Positions 1 to 10,492 of a DNA stretch of 64,000 nt are shown here, piece after piece; position 1 is the first letter of the stretch, and every line of letters begins with the position of its first letter. The notes beneath the pieces were generated by a model that made no database searches, had not been told where the DNA came from, and saw only the letters and a program-made list of their open reading frames with translations. The stretch spans positions 372,001-436,000 of the forward strand of contig OW568880.1 of the NCBI GenBank assembly GCA_938743325.2. The letters run 5' to 3'. This stretch comes from Pycnococcus provasolii. Lineage: Eukaryota; Chlorophyta; Pseudoscourfieldiophyceae; Pseudoscourfieldiales; Pycnococcaceae. The translations under genes and the position numbers were made by a program.

Positions 1-515
1 AGGCTCGGACTGTAGGAGGAGGTTGGCCGAGGCTCGCCGTGGAATCCTCGGAGCAGGTGGAATCCACGGAGCTGCAAGCCGGAGCAAGAGGAGAAGAAGA
101 CAAAAGACGGTTCCGGAGACCTGTTCCGGACAGCCGGAACAGGAGGAGCCACACTCAGACAGATGAGGAGAGGAGTGAGCCTCGCCGAACACAGATGACA
201 GAGACTCTTCGAACCAAGGACACTCGTGGAACCAACGTGTTTGCAAGGAAAGGACACAGTAACTTTACCATCCAAAGGGCAAAGGACACTGATGAGCTCA
301 TTTAGTCTATCGAAAGAAACCACAAGTCACAACAACTCCTTGCAGCCTTGGAAAACTTCTTCCCAAGGAGGAGAAATTCAAAATCAGTCAACCCTGTTTT
401 TTTCAACCCTGGTTCTTTTAAGGGCAACCCCTGGAGACGGATTGTTTCCGCGGCCGGCACCCTTTCTCCCCCTAATGTAAGGCCCGGCCGCAAACTTCAA
501 ACACAAGTCATCGCC
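1..515. other. 5' flank of the first gene; nothing recognised
   Basis: The stretch before the first ATG of the giant proline-rich gene holds a short charged open frame at 39-305 (rich in E, R, T and S) that I do not recognise. It has no visible domain, signal peptide or repeat. A C-rich run ending in CCCCCTAATG lies at about 466-478, some 40-50 bases before the first in-frame ATG. This is most simply promoter and 5' UTR, possibly with old insertion debris. Confidence 0.3.
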
Positions 516-3500
516 ATGGCCATAAAGCGAATGTTCAAGCGTTCGTTTTTCTTTCGTTTGAGAGTGCGTTCTCACGGCTTGCTCTCTCAAGTCATCTCAA
601 GTCACATGGGTCTCTCACTAGTGGTCCTCCTCCTCTGTTCTCTGCAGAGTTCTGGGGCCTCGGCGTCATCGTCGTTTTATGGCGTAAATACAGTCTACGC
701 GCCACCGCCGCCGCCACCACCACCCTTGCCACCGCCACCGCCGCCACCGCCGCCGCCTTCTCCACCGCCTTCTCCACCGCCGCCGCCGCCGCCGCCGTCG
801 CCGCCGCCGTTCAGCCCCGTGCCGCTGTGGTTTGGACAGAACGTCACCGCGGACGAAGTCGCACCTGCGAACGCAATCACGCTCAAGGAAGTTTTCATCA
901 CGGGAGCAATCGTGAACTTCAACCTGCAAACACCCGCCGCCGTGCACTACGTTCTCGTCGACGCGCGGGAAATGGCTCTCGCGAACGACGGAAATGGCAT
1001 CACGCCGCCGAACGCCTTTGAGCTCCGATTCACGGGATACTGCGCACCAAGCCCGCCACCCTTCTACGGAGGAACGAAGAGAAGAAGAAAACTTCAAGGA
1101 CGTGCGTACGACGTGAGCACGAAAGTGTGCATCCTTCACGGTGCCACGCTCGCTGGTTGGGTCACGTCGCCTCCGCCACCGGTGGCGTTCAGCGCGCGCA
1201 AACTTCTGCAGAGCAAGGGCGAAAACCAACAGAGCGTGGCGCGGCGCAGTGCAGCACCGGTGTCGTCGACCATCAGCTTTCCCGAACTCACGCCGGGCAC
1301 CGAGTACATCGTCTACGCAGCCGTCTCCACCGCCTACGGGGTGAACCGCCTCGTCGGGGAGCTCGCCTTCAAAACGCTCGAGGCACATCCGCCGCCGCCG
1401 AGTCCTCCGCCGGTGCCGCCGCTGCCACCAACACCGCCCACCGCCCCATCGCCACCACCGCCCAGGCCCCCACCACCTCCGTCGCCGCCTCCATCGCCAC
1501 CTCCACCACCTCCTCCGTTCGTGGGAAAGGACCTGCTCACGCTCGACGGCGTCGTCTTGCGTGCAAGCGGCATGGGTAGCAACCAGAAATTGTGCGGCAC
1601 CGGCGGATGCCAACCAGAGCTGGTCATCGACCGCGACGTCGAGACATTCTGGCTGTCCGAGACGAACCGAAACGGTGGGCAGTGGCTGGAATTCGACCTC
1701 GGACGTCCTATGAGCGTCGTCGAAATCACGCTCGCGTGGCGGTTGTACGCAAGCCCGGAGCACTGCCGCGTTCTGGCAAGCACGCGCGACTCGCCCACCT
1801 CGCTGTACCCCTACGGCTTCCGGGAGGTTGCCATATTCTCCGGCGGAGATGAAATCAACCTCCGCCTCAACTTCGGGCCATCATTCACGTTGCCATCTTT
1901 CCGCGCATCCGCCGCGGACGGACTGTACGGTGGCTTTGTCGCGCGGCATATCCGCATCCAGATTGACAAGCCCTACGTCAGCAGCTTCTCGCCGAGCGTC
2001 AGCCTTCGTGAGGTTTTGATTCTCGGAGGCGATCCGAATGCACTGCCGCCATCGCCACCGCCACCTTCGCCACCGCCAGCGCCGATGCCGCCGATGGAAC
2101 CCCCCTCGCCGCCGCCGAATGAGACTGACACTACTACGACGACGACAACAACAACAACAACCACGGAGGTGATCGTGATCCTCGCACCGCCCAACTTCCC
2201 CCCGCGGCCTGTCTACCCGAGCCCGCCTGCGATACCAAGCCCACCGCCAGCCCCACCGCCGAATCCGCCTCCCGCACTCGCCAGTGTCACCTTCTTTCTA
2301 GGTTTTGCGTCGCTGCCGAAAAGCCTCGCCGAAAAAGGCACGGAGCAGTACAACAATTTCGCAGACTACACAAGAGCAAGAAGTGCCGACCTCATAAACG
2401 CTAGCGTGGCTTTGTATCCCGCGAACTATCCGACGGTGATTGACGAATCGTCCGTGCACATTGTCGACATTTTCTACGTGCCCACCTCATCGTCAGGAGG
2501 CGGGTGGCGACGTGATGCACATCATCTCAATCACATCGATCGTGGCGTGGTGGTCTTCGTCGCAGTGTCGTTGCCCGGCTGGGACACGAATGCAGCACGT
2601 GGTGTGGCCACTCTCGTCGCCGACGTGGATCCGTATGACTATTTCATTGGCCGTGGAACGGTGAAAATATACGGCGTCGACACGAAGATGGATGGCCTTC
2701 CTTTCCCGCCGCCGCCGAGCCCGCCGCCACCGCCGCCGAGTCCGCCGCCGCCGAGTCCCCCACGTCCGCCGCTACCTCCGTTCCCGCTATGCCCCGGTTG
2801 CGATGCACCGCCAGCCTTACCTCCCACACCACCTCCTCCTGCGCCACCGCCTCCGCCGCCACCTCCTCCCACGCCACCGATCATCACAGCATCTGGAGAT
2901 GCTGCCACGGAATTTCTCAACAGCTGGCAGGGCATTGTCACGATATGCCTCAGCGCCGCGGTGCTCGCGGCAATCCCGCTTATCACATACACCTTCCTTG
3001 CACAACGCACAAAGACCCTCGAAAAGCGCCTTGCGGAAGAGGAGGCGTACACGCATGCTCTCGACGGCGCAGCGCTGCACGGCGACGTGGAATACGCGAA
3101 TCCATTCCTGGCATCGCCCGCGCCTCCGCCGGCGAGGATGGGCCCGCGCGGATTCGCCGCGTCGAAGGTGCCTTTCGATCCCACGTCAGTGCCATCTGTA
3201 GCCGCTAGTTTGGAAAGTATTCCGGACACGACGTCGGCCGTCGAGGCCCTGAAGAAGCAAATCGAGGACAATGTGCCCCGTCCGCGCCTCGAGGGCGCTG
3301 AAGAGTACCGCCCTCGTCCGGGTGCCGCCGTGGGTGCATCTGCGCCAGTCGACAACGTGGCAGTAGTCGAAGCTGCCGCGCTGCACGAAGAGCTTACGAC
3401 GCTGCTTGTGGCCATCGAGCGTGCAGCTGCGCGCGATGCAGAGATTCTGGCGGCAACTACGTCGCACGGCGCGGCGCTGTCTACGGGCAAGACGTTCGTG

Positions 3501-5489
3501 GATGGTGGCGGCTCGGAGCTCCGCTCCATGCTCGAGGCACTTCGAGCGAGCCGCCACGATGGAACGCTTGCTGATGCCGTGCCGCGCATTCGCCAGGAGC
3601 TCGAGGCGGCACTGCGCGCGCGTGCGCCATCAGATGACGCCGCGGCAGAGGATGAGGAAGTTCATCGCCTGCGCTTCTGCCCCGGCTGTGGCAATGCCAC
3701 GCAGAATGGTGCGCGGTACTGCGTTTTCTGCGGCCTGCCGTGCGTGCTTCGCTCGCCGCCACCAGAGAATGTCGAAGGGTGCAATGCCTCGGAGGATGGA
3801 TCGAGCCGTGGGTCGAGCCGCATGAGCGTGCGGCGGCGCCTGGAGCTCGAGGTGTCGGAACGCGAATTGGCTCGTCAGGCTCTCGAGATGGAGAGGATCC
3901 AGCGCGAGAACGACGCGGCGCTGAAGATTCAGTCGCGTGCACGCGGCATAGCCGCGCGGCGGTACTGCTCAATGAGGAGAGATGAGGCAGCCGCGGTCGC
4001 GGCGGCATACGCTGCCGCGGAGGCTGCTGAGCAGGCGCGTCGCCACGCCGCCGCCGCGGCAATCCAGGCAGCTCATCGTGGTCGCCTCGCGCGCGGTGCG
4101 GCGGTGAAGCCTAGCCGGCGATACGTCGTACGAATCAAGACGGGACCGCACCCCCTTGCGGGTGGCATCTCTGAAGCTCCGAACTCCGTGCGCGTCGCCC
4201 TCACGGTACAGGGTGCAGCGGGTTCGCTTTGGCGTGTACCGCTCCCGCCTCGCCGTTGCGGCGACGGTAAATTCCAGCGCGAATCGCTCGAGACATTCCT
4301 GCTGTCTCGCGTTGGCGGCGGCGCCGCCGCTGGGAGCGCACTTGGGGAACCTGCGAGCGTCAGCCTGCGCCTGGTGGAGGACAGCGACGCGCCGGAGGAG
4401 GATGCGCTGCCTCCACGTGCGCTTGTGGAATGGCAGGTGGAGCGCGTGAGCATTTGGGACATTGGTGCGGCACGCGAATACACTTTCCAGGGTCTCGCGA
4501 ACCAGAGCTGGGTGCGCCTCGGCGGTCCAGGTGGTCGCTACACGTCGCCGCTCGCGTTTGGCGTTGCGCATCGCACGGAGGCGGCAGCTCCAACAACGGG
4601 GTCTCTGCTTGCGGGTGCATCGTCGGTATCGTCGGAGACGACGCTTCCTGGGCCTGAGGATGATCCGGCAGCGCTCTCCGCGGCTTCGGCGGCGTTTGCC
4701 ATGGCTGCTGTCCGCCACGAGCGTCCGACGTGGACAATCGACGATGCGCTCGAGGCGGAGCCATCTTTCGACGAGTCGGAGGGTGACCTTGCGGAGGTAC
4801 CTTCGCAAGCTCCCGTCCGTATGACCGCGCTTCCTCCGCTGGCTCTGGAGGCACGCCGACTCCCACAGCTTCCCCAGGAGTTTACGCTCGCGGCGCTTGA
4901 GGATCCTGTCGCATCTGGAGAAGCGAATGCTGCTGATGACACGATGATGGAGCTCGGTGCTTCGGTGGACTTGACCCAGGTGGTGGCAGTTACTTCGCAG
5001 CCACCTCCAGATGAGTACAATCTCATGCACTTCGGCATTTCTGAGCCGCCTCGTTCGCCTGCGAATACAATGCCCCAGCAGACGGAAGGATTCAGCAGCG
5101 TGGAGTCGTCGCCGGAGCATATGATGTCGTCGCAGGCGGCTCCACCTCCATCCGTTGTGGAACCAGAAACGGCGCCATCGTGGATGTCGGCGGCGCCTCG
5201 TCTCGAGTCGAGTCCACCGCGACCAACCTTCTTCGCGGGCGATAACGGCGACCTCTTCACGAGCGTGCGCCTTGGCGGTGCCCTTCGCGTGCCGTCTCAC
5301 GCCGCCGCCGGCGGCCGGCCATTGACTGGCCATGCGCTTGGTCAGCCCCAGCTTGATAATACGAGCAACGTAGGCATGCAGGCGGTGGCCAACTTGCTTG
5401 AGGATCTGTACGGTCGGGAGGTGGAGTCTCCGCCGCCGACAGCCGGTGCCGCGCCACGATTTCGCGGAGCGGGTGCATGGGACGACTAA
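516..5489 (+). CDS. giant proline-rich membrane protein with F5/8C, zinc-ribbon, IQ and PLAT-like parts
   Basis: About 1657 residues from the ATG at 516; an ATG at 606 would give a cleaner signal peptide (MGLSLVVLLLCSLQSSGASA). The frame is open further upstream without ATG. The outer part carries several PPPSPP blocks like those of pherophorins (roughly 700-815, 1388-1520, 2040-2120, 2200-2280 and 2700-2880). Between them lies a discoidin / F5/8 type C-like domain (about 1521-2035, with the VIDRDVETFW and GQWLEFDLG motifs) and a threonine run near 2130-2165. One membrane helix sits at about 2925-3000. The presumed cytoplasmic part has a CxxC...CxxC zinc ribbon (about 3675-3745), two IQ-type motifs near 3918 and 4047, and a PLAT/LH2-like beta domain (about 4120-4530, with WQVERVSIWD). 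It then runs as low-complexity tail to the stop. Inferred role: a cell-wall or adhesion receptor with a calmodulin-binding tail. Domain calls are from motif reading only. Confidence 0.75.
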   Translation: MAIKRMFKRSFFFRLRVRSHGLLSQVISSHMGLSLVVLLLCSLQSSGASASSSFYGVNTVYAPPPPPPPPLPPPPPPPPPPSPPPSPPPPPPPPSPPPFSPVPLWFGQNVTADEVAPANAITLKEVFITGAIVNFNLQTPAAVHYVLVDAREMALANDGNGITPPNAFELRFTGYCAPSPPPFYGGTKRRRKLQGRAYDVSTKVCILHGATLAGWVTSPPPPVAFSARKLLQSKGENQQSVARRSAAPVSSTISFPELTPGTEYIVYAAVSTAYGVNRLVGELAFKTLEAHPPPPSPPPVPPLPPTPPTAPSPPPPRPPPPPSPPPSPPPPPPPFVGKDLLTLDGVVLRASGMGSNQKLCGTGGCQPELVIDRDVETFWLSETNRNGGQWLEFDLGRPMSVVEITLAWRLYASPEHCRVLASTRDSPTSLYPYGFREVAIFSGGDEINLRLNFGPSFTLPSFRASAADGLYGGFVARHIRIQIDKPYVSSFSPSVSLREVLILGGDPNALPPSPPPPSPPPAPMPPMEPPSPPPNETDTTTTTTTTTTTTEVIVILAPPNFPPRPVYPSPPAIPSPPPAPPPNPPPALASVTFFLGFASLPKSLAEKGTEQYNNFADYTRARSADLINASVALYPANYPTVIDESSVHIVDIFYVPTSSSGGGWRRDAHHLNHIDRGVVVFVAVSLPGWDTNAARGVATLVADVDPYDYFIGRGTVKIYGVDTKMDGLPFPPPPSPPPPPPSPPPPSPPRPPLPPFPLCPGCDAPPALPPTPPPPAPPPPPPPPPTPPIITASGDAATEFLNSWQGIVTICLSAAVLAAIPLITYTFLAQRTKTLEKRLAEEEAYTHALDGAALHGDVEYANPFLASPAPPPARMGPRGFAASKVPFDPTSVPSVAASLESIPDTTSAVEALKKQIEDNVPRPRLEGAEEYRPRPGAAVGASAPVDNVAVVEAAALHEELTTLLVAIERAAARDAEILAATTSHGAALSTGKTFVDGGGSELRSMLEALRASRHDGTLADAVPRIRQELEAALRARAPSDDAAAEDEEVHRLRFCPGCGNATQNGARYCVFCGLPCVLRSPPPENVEGCNASEDGSSRGSSRMSVRRRLELEVSERELARQALEMERIQRENDAALKIQSRARGIAARRYCSMRRDEAAAVAAAYAAAEAAEQARRHAAAAAIQAAHRGRLARGAAVKPSRRYVVRIKTGPHPLAGGISEAPNSVRVALTVQGAAGSLWRVPLPPRRCGDGKFQRESLETFLLSRVGGGAAAGSALGEPASVSLRLVEDSDAPEEDALPPRALVEWQVERVSIWDIGAAREYTFQGLANQSWVRLGGPGGRYTSPLAFGVAHRTEAAAPTTGSLLAGASSVSSETTLPGPEDDPAALSAASAAFAMAAVRHERPTWTIDDALEAEPSFDESEGDLAEVPSQAPVRMTALPPLALEARRLPQLPQEFTLAALEDPVASGEANAADDTMMELGASVDLTQVVAVTSQPPPDEYNLMHFGISEPPRSPANTMPQQTEGFSSVESSPEHMMSSQAAPPPSVVEPETAPSWMSAAPRLESSPPRPTFFAGDNGDLFTSVRLGGALRVPSHAAAGGRPLTGHALGQPQLDNTSNVGMQAVANLLEDLYGREVESPPPTAGAAPRFRGAGAWDD

Positions 5490-5572
5490 GGTTGACTGAC
5501 ATCTTCTTTGTATACTTTTAATGACAAAATTCACGTGTGCTTACACTCAATCCAAAAGGGTATCCCTCTCAA

Positions 5573-6595
5573 CTACGCGTCCTCTAGCCAATCCACCACA
5601 ACCTCGCACGCCTCACGCACCTCTCCTTCTGTCGCTGAGGAGATGTCGGGCATGCACACTGCCTTCTCGAGATCTGATGCGTGTTGCTTTAGCTTTTTTT
5701 TCGCGCTCTCCGTCCCTTCCACGCCGATCTCTCCGCCGCGCTTGAGGACCCTCCACGTTTTATGGTAAAATGGCACCGCGGGCGCGGGCACAAACGCGGG
5801 CGCGGGCACCTGCACTCCCGTTTGCAGGCGAGCGAGTGCGAGCTCATGCTCATGCCTACGCTTCTCCTTCTCCTTTTCAGCAGCCTGCACCTGCAAAGAA
5901 TTCGCGACCGGACCGACGAGCTCCTCCACGCGTGCCTCCATCGCCGCAGAAATCTGTTCCCATACACTCTTGCCGCCGGCGCCAGCAGCGGGATTATCGT
6001 CATCGTCCACGAATGCGCGGAGAGCTTCCACCGCAGCCTCGTACATACTATGTTGAGTTTGTGCGCTCTTCTTCTCCGCGACGGTGTAGAACTCGCTAAC
6101 TAGCAAAAACCCCTCGAGAATATCCTCGAGGCTTGAGCTATGTTCTATATAAATCGCTGCCTCCTGCGCGTCCTTACTCTTAGTCATGCGCGCGTACACC
6201 CGATCGGACTCGGCATCAACAAGTCCGAGCTCTTCAGCCGCTTCGTGTAGCATTTGACTGGTGAGGAGAGAATCGTCGTCGGAAGCAGGAAGGTAAAGCA
6301 CGTAGAAGAGTCGTCGTGTCGAAGCATCATGAGGCTCAGAGACGAGGGTCGCGTTTGGAGCAAGGGTGATAGGCGAAAATTGTTGTTGTCCATCGGTTTG
6401 TGGTACAGTACCTCCTTCCGCGAGCAGGTACGAAAGGGCTTTGGCGGTTCCTGCGGCAAATCCGAACGACGACGCGAGGGACTTCCCTGGACCAGGAGGT
6501 TGGACGCGAAGAAGCAGCGCGGGTCCATCATGGGCACTACATATATCTTCTGTTAGCTCACGTGATAAATGGTGGCGAATACAGCTTGGCGCCAT
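5573..6595 (-). CDS. unrecognised 340-residue protein with a basic-acidic coiled coil
   Basis: The frame begins at the ATG ending at 6595; upstream in-frame codons look like UTR. I do not recognise the family. The first 200 residues look globular (YVLYLPASDDD, followed by acidic helices). A charged helix, AAEKEKEKRRHEHELALARL, about two thirds along suggests a coiled coil. The C-terminus is acidic and helical, ending DWLEDA. There is no signal peptide or membrane segment. It converges on the giant proline-rich gene (83 bases between stops) and diverges from the P450, sharing a 317-base promoter region. Coding is supported by length and composition only. Confidence 0.55.
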   Translation of the reverse strand: MAPSCIRHHLSRELTEDICSAHDGPALLLRVQPPGPGKSLASSFGFAAGTAKALSYLLAEGGTVPQTDGQQQFSPITLAPNATLVSEPHDASTRRLFYVLYLPASDDDSLLTSQMLHEAAEELGLVDAESDRVYARMTKSKDAQEAAIYIEHSSSLEDILEGFLLVSEFYTVAEKKSAQTQHSMYEAAVEALRAFVDDDDNPAAGAGGKSVWEQISAAMEARVEELVGPVANSLQVQAAEKEKEKRRHEHELALARLQTGVQVPAPAFVPAPAVPFYHKTWRVLKRGGEIGVEGTESAKKKLKQHASDLEKAVCMPDISSATEGEVREACEVVVDWLEDA

Positions 6596-6912
6596 TGTTG
6601 TGACTGACTTGTGAAGTTGTGAGTGATGAGACGACACACGAGTTGAAAAGTGAAAAGTGAAAAGTGAAGTTTGGGTGTTCAAAAGGCGGGCCCACGCCCC
6701 ACGATCAGATTCGAACTTTCGGAATGGGGGCCAGTGGGGGCGGAAAAAAAAAACCCAAAACCCCTGACCCATAATAGCCCATCGGAAGCATCCGCGGCGG
6801 CAAACCCCTAGTTGGAACCCAAGAATAGGGCAGCTGCCAGCCTGCAGGTGCCTACCATTCCGAGAATTATATTTTTTTTCGCTTGCATTTCGCCGCCATT
6901 TGTGCGATTTCA
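6596..6912. promoter_or_regulatory. divergent promoter region between the 340-residue gene and the P450
   Basis: This 317-base gap serves two divergent genes. It contains three direct copies of AAAAGTGA (about 6643-6667), an A run followed by a degenerate telomere-like stretch (AAAACCCAAAACCCC, about 6748-6768) and another AAACCCCTAG near 6803. No TATA box could be assigned with confidence. Confidence 0.4.
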
Positions 6913-8898
6913 ATGATGGTGCCATCGCTCGACGTTGTACTGGACGTCGTCTGGCCGTTCCTCCTCAGGATGACCGACTCGTACGTGCTTTGGTTTGCGT
7001 TTCTAATCATGGTGGTGTACTTCCGCCAGCTCATGAATCGATTCGCGCACGCATCTGTACGCGTCATCAGCGTGATGATTGGAGGCGACAAGAGCCGTCT
7101 TCGACAGGAATATAACAAAGTCAACAACAAGAAGAAGATTGTCAGGCTCGCGGGACCGCGCTCTTTCCCATTTGTGGGATCCGCCATGGCGCTCTTTCAA
7201 AATCAAGGCGATCTCGATCAAATGTTCGCGGTGTGGATCAAGCAATTTGGCAAGATCTTCAACATGCAACTGTTCGTGGGCATACCGGCCGTCGTGATTG
7301 CTGACGCCAATTTGGCGCGACAGGTGTTCCTCAAGAAGCACACGTGGTTTGTGAATCGACCAGCGCCAAGCAACCTCGAACGCTTCATCCCAGGAACATC
7401 CGCGCAGCACTTCTTTCGATGGTCGATGACAGTCGTGAAAGATGCGGAGTGGCGATCTGTGCGACGCGCAGCAACAGCCGTTTTCCACAGCAACGAAATC
7501 CTGAATCGATTCTCGCCGGCGGTGAATGAAGCTGCCAAGAGGCTCGTGAACGATTTGAAGGCGCTCTGGTCGTCGTGGAACGACACGAACGACGTCGATG
7601 AGGACGAGAGTTTTGTGGACGTGGAAATTTGGCGCAAAATTGGAGAGACGACTCTCGAGGTGATTTGCTCGACTGTGATGGGACTAGAGACGTCCAACGC
7701 CTCTGAAGCTTCGAGGACGCGTCACATGGAATTACTGAAAAGTGCACGCGCAGTCTTCGCCAACAGTGGATTTGCCGCCAATCCATATTTGCTTATCGCT
7801 GGTGCAGTACCAAAGATGTTTTCGCCAATTCTTGGTCTCATCGCACGCACATTTCCCACGCAGCAGATGCGCGACACAAGCAAAGCTTTGGAGACGATTG
7901 ATCACTACGCCAATGAACTTCTTGACGAGGCGATTGCTCAAGTACAATGCGAGGAAAAGGCTCCTCCTCTTACCGGCGCTGAGCCAGCCAGCTCGCCAGT
8001 ACCGCCGCCGCGACTTGAACTTCAAGAAGGCGAGAGCATCATCAACCTGATGTACAAGATGTGGGCGCATGACAAAGGCTTGAAGTCGACGGCAACTGCA
8101 GCACCACGAATTGGACCAGCTCTCCGCCGCGAATGGGCGCAAGCAATTCGAGCTCAAGCTGCGTTGTTCTTCATCGCGGGATACGAAACCACGGCGAACA
8201 CCCTCTCTTTCACGCTGTACTTGCTTGCTCGTCACATCGATTGGTTTCATGCAATCCAGGCGGAGGTGGACGAACATCATGCACGCAAAAATCCCGGTGG
8301 TCAGCTCACCGTGACCCACGACGACGCACAAACGCTTTTCCCCAAAACTATGGCTTGCATTCGCGAGGCGATCCGGCTCTTCCCACCCGCGCCTGTCACG
8401 AGCCGCGTGTGCTCTCCGCCTTCCCACGCCGCATCCGGCACGAACGGGGCGTGGCTTGATGAAGAAGACGAAACTGTGGTGTCGGATGATGGCGGCATCA
8501 CAAAGACTACCAAAAGCACGATCTTTGTGCCAAAAAATGCAGACGTCTTCATCGCAATTCGTGCGATTCACCTCGATCCACAGATGTTCTCAAACCCACG
8601 CACCTTTGACCCGCAGCGTTTCTTACCGCCAAACAAAGAACCTTACGCTTGGTTCCCCTTCGGCCTTGGACCGCGTCAGTGCGTGGCGACGAAGCTTGCA
8701 TTGACGGAGGCGGTGACAGTGCTGGCACACTTTGCGCGAAGTTTCGACCTCAAAGCAGCATATGTTGCGCCCGGCGAGGACGATTTGGAGGGCCTGGAAA
8801 CGAAAATGGCGGGGACGCTCGGGCCAACCAAAGGCGTACATCTTCGCATACGCCCACGCTGCTACGTGTTCAAACCAAATACTACCCTAACCACCTGA
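6913..8898 (+). CDS. cytochrome P450 monooxygenase
   Basis: 661 residues from the first of two adjacent ATGs at 6913. An N-terminal hydrophobic helix (about residues 5-30) suggests an ER or envelope anchor. The I-helix motif AGYETT (near 8180), the K-helix ExxR (E485 and R488, in REAIRLFPP) and the heme-binding loop FGLGPRQCVA with Cys590 are all present, so it should be a functional heme-thiolate enzyme. It is longer than a usual P450 of about 500 residues because of two low-complexity insertions: one before the I helix (about 7960-8030) and an acidic one after ExxR (about 8455-8520). It resembles the CYP3/CYP4/CYP97-type clans in general form. Substrate cannot be inferred. It converges on ornithine aminotransferase. 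Confidence 0.93.
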   Translation: MMVPSLDVVLDVVWPFLLRMTDSYVLWFAFLIMVVYFRQLMNRFAHASVRVISVMIGGDKSRLRQEYNKVNNKKKIVRLAGPRSFPFVGSAMALFQNQGDLDQMFAVWIKQFGKIFNMQLFVGIPAVVIADANLARQVFLKKHTWFVNRPAPSNLERFIPGTSAQHFFRWSMTVVKDAEWRSVRRAATAVFHSNEILNRFSPAVNEAAKRLVNDLKALWSSWNDTNDVDEDESFVDVEIWRKIGETTLEVICSTVMGLETSNASEASRTRHMELLKSARAVFANSGFAANPYLLIAGAVPKMFSPILGLIARTFPTQQMRDTSKALETIDHYANELLDEAIAQVQCEEKAPPLTGAEPASSPVPPPRLELQEGESIINLMYKMWAHDKGLKSTATAAPRIGPALRREWAQAIRAQAALFFIAGYETTANTLSFTLYLLARHIDWFHAIQAEVDEHHARKNPGGQLTVTHDDAQTLFPKTMACIREAIRLFPPAPVTSRVCSPPSHAASGTNGAWLDEEDETVVSDDGGITKTTKSTIFVPKNADVFIAIRAIHLDPQMFSNPRTFDPQRFLPPNKEPYAWFPFGLGPRQCVATKLALTEAVTVLAHFARSFDLKAAYVAPGEDDLEGLETKMAGTLGPTKGVHLRIRPRCYVFKPNTTLTT

Positions 8899-9010
8899 CT
8901 GGGGGACTGGTTGACGACTTTTGTTTTCTTTTCTTGTGGTGGGAGTAACAACGAGATAACCAAATTGTTGCAAAAAGTGTGAATTACATTCCCATAACGT
9001 TTCTCCTTCT

Positions 9011-10492
9011 TTAAAGGTTCGCGAAGGCATCGCCAAAAATCGCCACCGCCTCGTCCACCTCCTCCGCCGTGATTACGAGCGGCGGTGCGAGGCGAATGAC
9101 GTTGTCAAGACGACCGGTAGGTTTCGTCAGAAGACCGCGCTTCATCGCTGCTTTGCACGCTTCGTATGCCGTCGCCCTAGCGTCTGGAAACATGACGATG
9201 GCGTTGAGCAGCCCCACGCCACGCACCTCCTGCACGAGATCGGACGGCAGAACGCGCCGCAGTCCCTCTCTCAGTCGCTCACCCATGACCATTGCATTCT
9301 CGAGCATGCCCTCCTCTACGAGCGCCTCTAGCGCTGCCGTGGCTACGGCGCAGGCGAGAGGATTGCCGCCGTACGTCGACCCGTGCTGACCAGGTTTTAT
9401 GGTAAGCATCACTTCGTCATCCGCGAGGACGGCGCTGACTGGGTAGTACCCGCCGCTCAGCGCCTTGCCGAGCACGACGACGTCCGGCCTCACGTCGCTG
9501 TGCTGGCTGCACAGAAGTTTCCCCGTGCGTCCAAGTCCAGTTTGCACCTCGTCGGCAATCAGCAGGACGTTGTACTTTTCGCAGATCTCCTTCGCACGCT
9601 TCAGGTACCCGTTCGACGGCAAGACGACACCCGCCTCACCCTGGATCGGCTCGACGTGGAACGCCGCGCAGTTGGGATCTGAGACCGCCTCCTCGAGCGC
9701 GTCGAGGTTGTCGAATGGCACGATGTCGAAGCCGGGCACGTGTGGTCCGTATCCCCCGTACGACTCCGGGTCTGTGGATGAGCTGATAGCGGCGATGGAT
9801 CGTCCCCAGAAGTTGCCCTCCGCGAAGACGACACGCGCCATATCGTTCGGAACCCCTTTGACATCGTACGCCCACCTTCGAGCGAGTTTGACGGCCGTTT
9901 CGCTCGCCTCCACTCCGCTGTTCATGGGAAGCACCTTGTCGTACCCGAGCAAGTTGGTGATGTACTTTTCGTAAGGTCCAAGTTTATCGTTGTGGAACGC
10001 CCGTGAGGTGAGCGAGAGCTGCTCCATCTGCTTGATGACGGCGGCGGCTATGCGTGGGTGGCTGTGTCCCTGGTTGACCGCGCTGTACGCGCTTAGAAAG
10101 TCGAGGTACCTTTTCCCTTCGACGTCCCACACTTCGCACTTGCGTCCCTTGGTGAGCACGACGGGCATGGGCGCGTAGTTGTGCGCGCCGTGCTTGTGTT
10201 CGATGTGCATGAGGCGCGCGGACTCTGATGATGATGAGGAGGAGTCATCACGATGAGCAAGCGGCATGCCCGATGACGACGACGACGACGACGACGAGGA
10301 TGACGACGACGAGGATGACGACGAGGATGACGAGCTGAACATGCGACCAAACGGAGACCACAGACCACACATCACCACAGATCCACCACCACCACCACCA
10401 CCACCACCACCACCACCACGAGCACACATGAGACGACTACGAGCAAGCATCATCCATGACACCGTGGGCATGGGAGGTGACATGGATAACAT
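9011..10492 (-). CDS. OAT: ornithine aminotransferase, probably mitochondrial
   Basis: 493 residues from the ATG ending at 10492; a second ATG ends at 10483. This PLP enzyme transfers the delta-amino group of ornithine to 2-oxoglutarate, giving glutamate semialdehyde. The core is clear: [30 protein letters not shown], the PLP region [42 protein letters not shown] and the Schiff-base lysine in [13 protein letters not shown]. The first 90 residues form a targeting extension holding a polyglycine block (CCA repeat at about 10381-10420) and a long polyserine block (about 10268-10332). Both are microsatellite-encoded and likely variable in length. Confidence 0.95.
   Translation of the reverse strand: MLSMSPPMPTVSWMMLARSRLMCARGGGGGGGGGGGGSVVMCGLWSPFGRMFSSSSSSSSSSSSSSSSSSSSSSGMPLAHRDDSSSSSSESARLMHIEHKHGAHNYAPMPVVLTKGRKCEVWDVEGKRYLDFLSAYSAVNQGHSHPRIAAAVIKQMEQLSLTSRAFHNDKLGPYEKYITNLLGYDKVLPMNSGVEASETAVKLARRWAYDVKGVPNDMARVVFAEGNFWGRSIAAISSSTDPESYGGYGPHVPGFDIVPFDNLDALEEAVSDPNCAAFHVEPIQGEAGVVLPSNGYLKRAKEICEKYNVLLIADEVQTGLGRTGKLLCSQHSDVRPDVVVLGKALSGGYYPVSAVLADDEVMLTIKPGQHGSTYGGNPLACAVATAALEALVEEGMLENAMVMGERLREGLRRVLPSDLVQEVRGVGLLNAIVMFPDARATAYEACKAAMKRGLLTKPTGRLDNVIRLAPPLVITAEEVDEAVAIFGDAFANL

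Noticed and set aside
3969-5534. A 521-codon open frame on the minus strand across the giant proline-rich gene
   Set aside because: It is antisense to a well-supported gene, is Arg-rich with no domain, and comes from the high-GC codon bias. The same holds for the long antisense frames at 666-1763 and 2639-3589.
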